64,000 nt of DNA, from the NCBI RefSeq assembly GCF_030272615.1, contig NC_081406.1:241615718-241679717 (forward strand), read 5' to 3'. A program made the position numbers and the translations under genes. The DNA is from Cryptomeria japonica (Eukaryota > Streptophyta > Pinopsida > Cupressales > Cupressaceae). Below are positions 53,811-64,000 of this stretch, one piece after another; positions within the stretch are counted from its first letter, which is position 1, and every line of letters starts with the position of its first letter. The notes beneath the pieces were generated by a model. It ran no database searches, had not been told where the DNA came from, and saw nothing but the letters and a program-made list of their open reading frames with translations.

Positions 53811-56800
53811 CACCTAAAAATAGATTGTGCAAACTATTTATAGGTCTCGGATCTTGTGTCAAGGGTTGAAACGTAAAAGTAGATTGTGCATGGTGGACCC
53901 TATATCTTTCATTCCAAATGCCAGACTAAAAAACTTTCACCCTTATACAACATCCTAAATTTGAGATTCTAAACCTTGGATGATCGATATTGGACCTAAG
54001 ATTGGAAACCATTGATCATGATGCTGAACCTATTTGTACCCAAGATCCTATATACTTGTCTATGGACATTATTCCTTGGAGCATGGACTATTTTTTCTTA
54101 ATTCTCTCATATTATCTATCTTCCCCCACCTCTCTCTCTAGGTTTACTTATATTTCTTTTTCTCTATGTCCTTTGTGACTAGTTTATATTAACTCAGAAT
54201 ATCTCTTTATTTTTATTTCATTTTGTCTTCTTTTCTTTTTTATTTCCCTTTTTCCCATTTTCATCTCTTGTAATGTTTATTTTTTTATTTGTCCGTTCAG
54301 TATCAGTTAATCCTTGTATTACTCTACGATCTCTTTTTCTGTATTAGTTAATCTTTTTTATTTTTGTTTCTCATATTTTGAAGTCTTCTTTTCTATTATT
54401 TTATCAGCCCTTTCTCTGTCATAAACTCATTTATTATTTATTTCTTTATCTTTCATTTCATTTATTTGTTTTTTTTCTTATTTCTCTAGCCTCTTTTTGT
54501 TAAGTTTTTTCTCTTCCGCTTTCTATACCTAGTTCTTTCTCTTTATTAATCTTTCTTTTTTAACATGTTATTTATCTATCTTATTTGCCTTATTTTGGTT
54601 AACTCAATTTATAATATTGTTTCCTTATCTTTGCCTTTCTCTTTTCTAGTCACATTCCCCACTTCCCTTCTATTTTGTTTCCCTTTACCTCTCATGATTC
54701 CCTTAATTTTTGTTGTTAGCATCTTCTAATTCCATTCTTTTTTATTTTTTACTTTATTTCTCTCTTTCTGTATTTCTTTCTATGATTAGTTGTCCTTGTG
54801 CCATGAGCACTCCCAAACTTTCCTCAATGGAGGGAGAAACCATTGTGCTTTCTCTTTGGCTTTTCTCCTGATAAATATTCATTGGTTAGTCATCTATAAA
54901 AAGATTTTTTGAGCCATATATAGCTCATCATTTAGTACATCATCAAGATTTTGTTCATCACTACTCGACTCATCTTTTATAAATGTCCAATTTTCTTAAC
55001 TGTATATATGAATATAAAACAAGTGCTACTGCTTTTATCACATTCTCCGTCTGATATATCTGCATTACCTTGTCTGATATATCTGCATTACCTTTTCCTG
55101 GGACAAGTATAAAATTGATGCTATTTAAAAAACAATTATTTGTTAATCTGTGTATAATTTTTACTGCTAAAATGTGCTAGGCGAGAATTTTCATATTTGA
55201 ACTTGCTCGACGTGCATCGAAATAACACAAACAGTGCATATATTTATTCGGCAATCAAATTCTCTTTCACTTTCGATGAATCATAAACAACACATCACCA
55301 ATCCTTTACTTTAACCTGTAGTTAGCTTGTTTGTGCTAAACTGATAATAAATATACACATCTTCAATCCTATGATCTAGTCGAGTGTTTTTATATTCTTG
55401 CAAGGCTTTAGAGCTTATGGTATCATCAATACTCCTCCAACTCCCATGGTTAGACATTTCTGTGGAAGATGAATGAATTTCTAGGTCATCCACACCTTTA
55501 TAATCAATCTCAAAAGGTGTTTTTCTGCCTATTTGGACTATGTCTAGCTCCGAGATTAAATTGTGTTTTATATTTGCTAATTGAAGTACAAAGATTGTTT
55601 CGTACTAATTAACGATAAGCCCACTTCAAAAGATAACTCTAGATGTATCTCCGGCAATCAATAGAGTTGTTCAATTTATCCTACTTTAGACTTCAATCGA
55701 TGCTGATCAACAAAGAACTTAGTGAAATAGACCTTAGATATGTTTTCTTTAACATCATTTACTTTAATAGAATCTTCATGATCAATTAGTTTATTCACTT
55801 TGGAAGGCAATGCATGCAAGTGAGGTTCCATGGTATTTCAAGAGAACAAATATCTTCGAGGTTTTTTTTGCGAATCAGAACACATTTCTTGCCAACGTCT
55901 CTATATTTTGCACATAAATCTGCCATAGTATTTTACACCGAAAAATCTTTTAAAAACCCTCATTTAGTTTATGTCGAGATGGATGTTCATGCTTTGTTCG
56001 GAGGGCTCTCTTTTAACACAGGCGCTGACGATATTGGGAAAGATTATTAGAAGTCTTAAAGTCCTTCCAACGAATATGTTTTGTGGATATCTAACAAACA
56101 CATTTCATTTTGGCAATTTATTAAATATCCTGCGACCTGTACCTATTTCACATTTATAAATGTTTCTCTTTCTTAGAAATCCTAGCTCAATGCAAGTACT
56201 CAACTATCGGCGAGACAAACGCAACCACGACCTGCGTAGGCACATTTAGCAGTAGTGCATCACTAACTCCTTTGTGGGTATCCCACCCAACAGTGCACAC
56301 ACGTTAAAATAAAACAAATTTAAAGTAATTTTAGATTACAACGCTAGTTAGTTGGAATGGTCAGACTATAATTGACTGTTTGCAACACGTTTAACAGTGT
56401 TATCCGGAAACGCCATTGATTTTAGAGTCTTTGATTTATAAATGTTATTATGTTGTTAAGTGTTATCAGGAAATTAATCATTATGTTGCTAACTGTTATC
56501 TGGAAATGCCATTGATTCAATGATTTTAGAATCTTTGATTTATAAACGCTTCGGAAACCCGTTTCCCCGCCACCTGTCTCGAAAACTCTGGGTAACATAG
56601 GTTCAACATGAAGGGTATCTTTTTTTCTGTGTTGAACATAGCTAAACTAAGATAAAAGCTAAAACTAAAATTAAGACAAATCTGAACTCAGTCTAGAGCA
56701 AACCACAACATGATGGTGGTGATATTAGAGATCTTGAATCTCATTGTCTTTCTTCGCTGTGATAGCCTGAGGCTAACCCAGTGGCAATCTTTTCGTTGAT

Positions 56801-58709
56801 GCGAAGAAGATTCGTAGCATTCACCAAATAATGATACACGACTCTTATACTACATTGGGAATTTGAATTCAAATATATATGTGTACATACATACATACTC
56901 ACACATATTTATATATACATATATACTTAACAAATATTATTAGAAATTCGTTATTAATTATTTTGAGTAGTTAAAACAACTTCTATCTAAATTGTTAAAA
57001 GAAATATTTTATAATAAAAGTTATAAAAATCTTATATGGTAATTTATATTGTGAATTGAAGCTAGTATTATTGCATACAAACATTTTCTATTATGCTCTA
57101 TCCAAATTTAAATTAGATCGTAAAAGTGATGAAGTTGGGTTTAATGCATGGGATGATGATGGCTCTGTAATAGAAAACATGAAAATGGTGTTGAAATAAA
57201 GGGCAAATAGGAGAGTCCTTGAAAAAGGTGTTCTCATGGGTGTAGAAATTGAGTGACTCAGAGGAGAAGGAGATCCTCGATACCTTGAGAAATCATCGAT
57301 CTTTTCTGAGTTCCCTCTAAAATGGTTTAACTTGTGTGAGAGATATAAGAAATGTGCTAAGTGTTTGTTTGAGTTGTTAAAACAACACGTATCTTAAAGA
57401 ATTTGTTGCAAGAAATTTTATGTAATTTAGGACGGGAAATCCTATATATACTTATGCAACTAATTGAGTGACTCGGAGGAGAAGGTGGTCCTCGATACCT
57501 CTAGAAATCATCGATCTTTTCTTAGTTCCCTCTAAAATGGTTTAACCTATGTGAGAGATATGAGAAATATGCTAAGTGTTTGTTTGAGTTTGTTAAAACA
57601 ATTTGTATCTTTAAGAAGTTGTTACAAGAAATTTTATATAATATAGGAGGGGAAATCCTATATACACAAGTATGTAACTAATATTTTGTAATTGAAGCAA
57701 ATTATTTTACACAAATTTGAAGCCTCTATTTGGCTTTGCTCAAATTTCCAATAGATAGTGTTATGTTTTATGCTCGTGATCATGTCAACTCTGTAATAGA
57801 AGAGGTAAAAATGGTTTTAGAATGTAGACCAAACAATAGAATCTAGGGAAAAGATACGCTTAGGATCCATTTGGGTGTAGAATTGAAGTGATTCAGAGGA
57901 AAATGAGGTTCTCGATACCTTGGGAACCTAAAATTTGTTGTTAGTTCCTATATAATTCTTATAAGTAAATTAAAATGTTTGTGTAAGGGGTCCACTTGTA
58001 AATACCAAGGCTTGTTGAGGTAGAACGTCCAACAAGTTCACGTTTCTCCCAACACCTCTAAATTTTATTTTAAAGCATCTATTAAAATCAGGGGTTTTAA
58101 GGTCATTTTGAATAGTCATTGATCTTAGGTAGGCTAGGAATCTATAGAGATTTTCAATATTTTATTACAATTTGGATCTTAAAATATCGAGAAGGAATAA
58201 CAACCTGACGTTGATGATTCCAGAAACTATGTATATTTTAAAATCCAACTAAGATTTATCTTGGAGATTGGGCATCATTTTTTTTCATCTTGGAAAAGAG
58301 AAACTAAATTTTGAAAAATGAGCGAATTTATCTATAGAAATATTATAAAATTTTACCAGATAAGTATGTCAACTTAGAAAATATAGATTAATACATAACT
58401 TTAATTTACATGCATGTTTTATTGTGAAACCTTACAACATTGTATGTGATGATGGTATAAATCTTTTTGCCAAACAATTTATCTCTAACTTCAATAAATC
58501 TCACTTTGATTATTTTCCTAAATCTCTTGACAAAGAATAGCAATTTTAAAATCTTGAAAAGAAGAAATAGTATCTTGCCTTGAAAACTTACCAAATTAGT
58601 TAAACTAGCACTAGGAATGTCACATAAAAGGATTAAATGCCATTTGTTGTGGATTTTGAGGTTTAATAATTTTTGTAAATTCTGATGTTTTAGATAGCTA
58701 TTCCTAGGA
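53811..58709 (+). repeat. Repeat family R, copy 2
   Basis: The order matches copy 1: ACCTAAAA...GATTGTGCA text, a T-rich block (54080-54780), GTGCCATGAGCACTC (54800), TTCGGAGGGCTC (55998), CACAACATGATGGTGGT (56704), then TGGTCCTCGATACC duplicated (57268 and 57489), and CAATAGATAGTGTTATG (57749), the uninterrupted version of the site where the 5.1-kb element sits in copy 1. Copy 2 has its own tandem duplication at 57230-57660. No coding capacity is recognised. Confidence 0.6.
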
Positions 58710-59325
58710 TTTTGGTTGATAGAATGAATGATTATTGTTATAAGATGACAAGGGATTCAAAATTTCAAGATTATTGAGCACGTTTCTTTTTATGAGGTAC
58801 TCGAGGATTTTAGTGCAAAAGTTTAAATTTTGGCAATTCAAAAATTGCTCTAACAATCGAACATCTTCAAATTTGGACATTGAAACCTAAAACATGGTCT
58901 TGGGGCTAAGGGTTGAAGATATAAATTTCTTGGTCTTGGGTCAGTGGTATGAAGTCAATATTCTTAGAGTGTAATAACCATACTATAGGGTCCAATATGT
59001 TATGTTCAGGGTCCATGATCATGTGCCTTATGGTTCAAGTTATAGCTCTCTTGGCCTAGGATCTAAGGTGCAAGGCCTTTCGTTGAAGAGTCCATGTCGA
59101 TAGAGTAGGGTTTGATGGTCTTTGACCTAGGTTGCAAGGGCTATGTTTGAAGTTTTAGGTGTCAATGTCCAAATCCTAATATCTCAGATTGTTAGCCCCA
59201 TTTTTAAACTCATCAAATTTTTAGCTTTTGCATTAAAACCCTTGTGTTATGTATCTACTAAACAAAAGGGTACCTAGTCATCTTGAAATTTTTAATCTCT
59301 TGTTTTAGAACATAATCATTCATTG
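58710..59325. repeat. Foldback element copy 6
   Basis: The left arm (GATGACAAGGGATTCAAAATT at about 58743 on; GAGGTACTCGAGG) and right arm (CCTTGTGTTATGTATCTAC at about 59240; CTTGTTTTAGAACATAATC) are inverted, and here the outer arms match more clearly (GAATGATTAT). It is uninterrupted and more diverged than copies 1-4. Confidence 0.65.
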
Positions 59326-60032
59326 TGTCAGACAAACCTAATGCTATTTTGTGCAACCTATTGTTAGGCCTTGGGTAATGTGCCTAAGTGCCGAAACCTA
59401 AACCTAGATTGTGCATGTTGAACCTTAGATATTACACTCCGAATTGTATTCTTAAAAACTCACCTTTACGCTACATCCTCAATTTGATATCCTAAACCTT
59501 GGATAATGGACATTGGACTTGAGATTGGAAACTATTCACCATGATCCATAACTTATTTGTAATCAAGATCCTAGAAACTTGACTACAGACATTATACCTT
59601 GGTTCGTGGACTATTAACCCTTTATTTTATAGTTTGTACTTTAGATCTTAGGCCCTTGGATTCAACACTCTAGATGTCCTAGGTCCTATACATTTTGTTT
59701 TGTTGTTCACTCTTTTTTTCTCTTGATTCTCTCACATTATCTCTCTTTTTCCTCTCTGTCTAAGTTTATTTATTGTTCTTTTTCTCCATGTCTTTTATGA
59801 TAAGTTCATATTCTCTTTATTATTTTATTTTTGACTTTATTTCTTTTTTATACCTCCTTCTGTCTCCCATTTTCATTTCTTGTAATATTTGTGTTTTTCA
59901 GTGTGTATGTAGTATCATTTAATCCTTATATTACTTTGTTATCTCTAATTCTTTATTAGTTAGTCTTTTTATTTTTGTTTCTCTTGTTTTTTTTGTGTCT
60001 TCTGTTCTATTATTTGTGTTTCTTTTTGAGGT
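59326..60032 (+). repeat. Repeat family R, start of a third copy
   Basis: This resembles 53820-54450: GATTGTGCATGTTG, CCTAAACCTTGGATAATGG, then the T-rich block, and is cut off at 60032 by an LTR. It shows that R units were arranged head to tail with the foldback at each junction. Confidence 0.6.
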
Positions 60033-60872
60033 TGTTGGCAAAAGTTGTGTGTGCCTATCTAGGTGAAGTGATACGTGATTCTTGCTAGACCATAGGAGAG
60101 AAGTTATACCTGTAGAGTGTAAGTACAGAAGGTGAAGAGGAGCTTAAGCGGATCTGCATTGGCATTGAGTGTTGTTACCACATCATTGTAATACCTGTTG
60201 ATCTCCAACCACTTCAACAGTTGGGAAATCCCTTAACAGGGTAGCTTTAATGGGCTTACTGTAAATCCTTTGACAGGGTGACTCAAAACCATTGAGTTCT
60301 TGAAATCCTCTAACAAGGTAACCTTTAACAAGGTTTAACCCTTAACCGGGTATCCTAGCCATCCCTTAACTGGGTGATTCCTAACAGGATCGGTTCCTAA
60401 TAAAACCTATTGTATCAGTCTTTAACTGAACAAGGCTCCTAACAGAGCGGACTTCTAAAGAGTTCAAAAAGAGCTTGTGGGTATTAATCCCCACTGTGGT
60501 TTTTCTCAGTTGGGTTTCCATGTGAAAAAATCTGTGTGTCATGTGTGGTGTTATTCATGTGATGGTTTAAGTGATTTGAGTCTGAAGGTATATCATGTTG
60601 ATCTAGCTGTTTATATAGTTTTGATGATAGATTACCTGTTCATGCACTAGGGTGAAATGGAAATGAAGTATTAGATTGTATGAAAAGATAAATGCAACCG
60701 GTTTATGGTTGTCTCAGTTATTCTGGGTTTTGCTGGTTGTACTCTGTTTAAGACCGGTGTTACTGTTTGTCTGCCAAAATACGATGTCTCCTGATAAACA
60801 GATTTTAGGAATGTGTTTTTGTTTGTACTGATTCACCCCCCCTCTCAGTACCGGTTTGGTACTATCCATTCA
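60033..60872 (+). mobile_element. Copia-type LTR (solo, or 5' LTR of a rearranged element)
   Basis: It starts TGTTGGCAAAAGTTG and contains repeated AACAGGGT or TTAACCGGGTAT phrases (60235-60400), as in many plant Copia LTRs. Near its end is CTGATTCACCCCCCCTCTCAG followed by TACCGG. The exact right end is unclear (CATTCA at about 60872 is chosen). No primer binding site follows and no flanking duplication was found, so it may be solo or truncated. The first bases of the window end in a related LTR terminus. Confidence 0.55.
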
Positions 60873-61261
60873 TCATTGAGTTATCATCTATTAAATTGGG
60901 TTTTCCTCATGCATTGATCAATGATGAAGTAGCATACTATTAAATGTTTTTGTTTTTCCATATTGCATTGTTCCATCTTCCAATTCAATTTTAAACTATG
61001 AATTGGCATTTGGCATTGATCAATAATGAAGTAACATATTATCAAATGTATTTAGTTTTATAATTTTGTATATTTCTTTAAATTTTGATATATAATATGT
61101 ATATCTATATATATACATGTACGGATGAAACCAACCCAAATTTTGGTCGAACTCGCAAACTAGGTTTGCATGCCTGAATCGGAGCCCTAATATGAACCGA
61201 TACCTCAGAAAAAAAATGCTTACATTTAAAAACATTAACATAACAAAAATCTGGCTAATGG
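60873..61261. other. Unassigned, with a 100-bp tandem duplication
   Basis: GCATTGATCAATGATGAAGTA at about 60913 recurs as GCATTGATCAATAATGAAGTA at about 61013, each followed by a similar AATGT...TTTT stretch. Otherwise nothing was recognised. The minus-strand ORF at 61020-61382 is not supported. Confidence 0.45.
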
Positions 61262-61885
61262 ATGAAGATTGTTGAAAATCTAATTGAGGAAGGAACGTGG
61301 AAATGGATGAAGATTGTTGATGGTATTGAGCTTGAATCTCATCAACAATTTGTACATGACACGATCCTATTTGGGGGTGCAAAATGTTATGAGGAACGGC
61401 TCATCAAGAATTGTTTGGATAGATGTTGTAGAGCCTTGGGTCAAAGCATTAATTGGGGGAAATCTGAAGTGTTTTTTCCTACACATGGTAGAGGCTCCAA
61501 ATAGATATTGCAAGAATTCTGAATCTTTGAATTGTCTCTTTCTCGGGAAAATTATTGGGAATGCCCCTATGTGTAAGAATGAGCAAGATATGAACAAGAC
61601 AAAAGATGGAGACATGGAAAGGGAAGTGGTTTACTTTGGCTGGAAAACTAATGATGATCAAAGGCAGTTCTATCGTCCATTCTAGTTTACTCAATGACAT
61701 GCCTTAAGCTCCCCAAATTTGTCGATGATATTCTGAATTAAACAATGCTAAGGTATTTTTGGAATGGGGCTAGTGATCAAGACAACATTCTTTTGGTGGC
61801 CAGGAACGAGAACTGTTCTTTGAAGGAGGCTGCAAGAGTGGGTATTAGGCAACTATCAATTATGAAACTGACAATGCGTGTCGAA
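61262..61885 (+). pseudogene. LINE (non-LTR) reverse transcriptase remnant
   Basis: The plus strand reads ESHQQFVHDTILFGG, the plant LINE RT block C, where the usual ADD has become VHD so a catalytic Asp is lost. It goes on with ALGQSINWGKSEVFF, then in other frames TWKGKWFTLAGKLMMIKG, CLKLPKFVDDILN and RYFWNG, and GIRQLSIMK. This is the order seen in the C-terminal half of plant LINE RT. Frameshifts and stops inactivate it. The last part lies in the same open frame (61745-62413) as the Copia integrase that follows, so the two are fused without an obvious gap. Confidence 0.75.
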
Positions 61886-61889
61886 TTAG

Positions 61890-64000
61890 TTTTGAACTTA
61901 ATTACAAACAATGATCAGGGTGATAGGTACTTCATGATTCTCACTGATGATTGCTCAAGAATGATGTGGGTCACATTCTTGAAAGATAAGTCTGAAGGTT
62001 TTGGAAAGTTCAAAGCTTTCAGAGCATTAGTGGAGAAGGAAAGCGGTAAAAGGATGAAGTGCCTTAGAACTGATCAAGGAGGAGAATTCACTTCCGGTGA
62101 ATTCAACAAGTATTGTGAAGAACATGGCATCAAGAGGCAAATGTTTGCCCCCCGGACTCCACAGCAAAATGGCCTAGCAGAGAGGAATAATCGAACTGTG
62201 GTTGAAGCAGCAAGAACAATGTTGATTCATGGAAAAGTTGCTCACACCTTTTGGAGAGAAGCGGTGAGCATTGCAGTCTACACAATGAACCAGATACTCA
62301 TCAAGAAAGGTAAGGATAAAACTCCTTATGAGTATTGGACCGGTAAGACACCTGTGGTTAGCTACTTTAGAATATTTGGTAGCAAATGTTACATCAAGAG
62401 GAACGAACACTAGAGCAAATTTGATGCGAAATGTGATGAGGGAATATTCCTAGGGTATTCCACCAAGAGCAAAGCTCTCAAATGTTTCAATAATAGGACT
62501 TAAAGAATTATGGAAAGTATTAATGTGAGAGTTGATGAAACTTCTGAGAAAACTAAGGAAACCGACAGTGAGCAAGCGGTAAATGAATCGGTTGCAACCT
62601 TCTGGGAACTGGTTGCCAGTCAAGCAAGTACCAGTAACAGTGTTCCTACACCGGTAGATGAAGATGCTGATACTGATGGAGATGAGGATGAAGAAGAAAA
62701 GCGAGAGGAATCTGTTAAGACCATTCCTCGGTATGTCAAGCTGAATCATGATCCTAAGCAGATTATAGGATATAAGGATGGAAGAATCCTTACAAGAAGA
62801 AAGGTCAGAGAAAACTCATGTATGATCTCTGAATTTGAGCCTAAATCATTGAAAGAGGCACATAAAGATTAAGACTGGATCAAGGCAATGGAAGAGGAAC
62901 TTGACCAGAAGAGAGAAATGGTACATGGTCTTTGGTACCCAGACCAGAGCATAAAAATGTTATCGGTCCCAAATGGGTTTTAAGAAATAAGTTGAATGAG
63001 GATGGCACAGTGATTAGAAACAAAGCCAGATTGGTGTGTAAAGGATATGCCCAAGAAGAAGGAGAAGACTATGGAGAAACCTTTACTCCTGTAGCCAGAT
63101 TGGAAGGAGTTCGTATGCTTCTTGCATATGTAGCTTTTAAAGGATTCAAAGTATATCAAATGGATGTAAAATCTGTATTCCTAAATGGTGTACTTGAAGA
63201 GGAGGTATATATAGAGCAACCAGATGGGTTTGCCTTATCTGAAGACAGTGACATAGTATGTAGGCTACATAAAGCCTTGTATGGTCTAAAGTAGGCACCT
63301 AGAGCTTGGTATAAACGCCTGCACTCCCATCTTGTGAAGATTGGATTTGAGAGAACAAGCGAAGATAGCAATATCTACTTGAAATCTGAAGGAGATCAGA
63401 TCCTGATCTATGAGGTATTTGTTGATGAGATTATCTTTGGTGGAGATGACAAGATGAGTCATGAGTTTGCAGATGAGATGAAGAAAGAGTTTGAGATATC
63501 ACTCATAGGAGAGATTAAGTTCTTCATTGGACTGCAGATTCAAAAGATGAAAGATGGAATCTTTATCACTCAATCCAAGTATGTCAAAGAGGTGTTGAAG
63601 ACCTTTGGCATGGAAGATAGTAAACCGGTTGGTACACCAATTGTGACCGGTTGTAAGATATCAAAAGAAGATAACTCAGTGGTGGTAAATGAGAAGGATT
63701 ACTGATCAATGATTGGTAAGTTGCATTATATAGTGCATAGCAGACCAGACATTGCACATGCAGTGGTTATTACTGCTCGGTTTCAGCAAATTCCTAGAGA
63801 ATCCCACATGGTAGCAATCAAGTGGATTCTTAGATATCTGAAGGGAACTATTGACTATGGGTTATGGTATGCATACAATAATGATTTTAACCTGAAAGTG
63901 TTCATAGATGCTGATTGGGTTGGTAATGTAGATGACCGAAAGAGCACAACCGGTGGTGCATTCTTTCTTGGTGGTAGACTGGTCTCATGGATGAGTAAGA
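61890..64000 (+). pseudogene. Copia pol remnant (integrase to RNase H), runs off the window
   Basis: Integrase starts abruptly at GDRYFMILTDDCSRMMWVTF, with DQGGEFTSGEFNKYCEEHGI and APRTPQQNGLAERNNRTVVE, so the DD35E residues D, D and E are present. Then come FRIFGSKCYI, a stop (62411-62413), GIFLGYSTKSKALK, an acidic linker and [56 protein letters not shown], stop. The catalytic box reads VFVDEIIFGG instead of YVDD, so its second Asp is Glu. RNase H begins with IDADWVGNVDDRKSTTGG near 63906. At least four stops and one frameshift (near 62915) are present. Gag, protease and the start of integrase are missing. Confidence 0.9.

Noticed and set aside
60033-64000. A single intact Copia element from LTR to pol
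   Set aside because: No primer binding site or gag follows the LTR, and about 600 bp of LINE RT lies between, so the LTR and pol are not a continuous element.

Overview
This window is AT-rich intergenic DNA from a plant with a large genome. No intact host gene, rRNA gene or functional tRNA gene is visible. It is made of old, nested and broken transposable elements: Copia LTR retrotransposons, a LINE remnant, a hAT DNA transposon, TIR elements and MITEs, plus long degenerate repeat families. The tRNA-Met type primer binding sites, the Copia gag-pol remnants and a fragment resembling plant RACK1 show a plant. The density of very decayed insertions and the lack of genes over 64 kb suggest a gymnosperm-like genome, but that is inference.

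Layout. 1-455 is the tail of an LTR. 456-2060 holds exon-like pieces of a dead intron-containing gene. 2270-13650 is one copy of a long repeat family (called R here), interrupted at 3294-8373 by a 5.08-kb TIR element with a TAA target duplication; most of that element is polypyrimidine tract. 12945-34905 is a degenerate tandem array of a roughly 3.2-kb unit, each containing a foldback sequence of about 600 bp. The array is broken by a minus-strand Copia element (24746-31656). That Copia is itself interrupted at its gag start codon by a composite LTR element (28107-31058, target duplication AAATG). A solo LTR carrying a MITE (33369-34349) lies further on. 36300-39240 is an unrecognised minus-strand coding remnant with its own small TIR insertion.

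40671-53611 is a 12.9-kb hAT transposon with CAG...CTG ends and a perfect 8-bp target duplication (GCTATGGT). It sits in the foldback of an R repeat. It holds a decayed hAT transposase on the plus strand and, convergent to it, a second long decayed gene on the minus strand with a G-patch-like motif, then a 264-bp tandem array and a GC-richer exon-like fragment. 53612-60032 is the second R copy. 60033-60872 is an LTR, 61262-61885 a LINE reverse transcriptase remnant, and about 61900-64000 a Copia pol on the plus strand that runs off the window.

The most notable structures are three. (1) The 135-bp LTRs at 28107-28241 and 30924-31058 each contain a 73-nt tRNA-like sequence with Pol III A and B boxes, a TRIM-like LTR architecture. 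(2) The composite between them has a second LTR, a second primer binding site and a captured RACK1-like fragment, as if a circular retroelement had recombined into the TRIM at its primer binding site. (3) The hAT element carries a second large gene. For the hAT and the 5.1-kb TIR element, paralogous empty sites in the same window confirm the boundaries.
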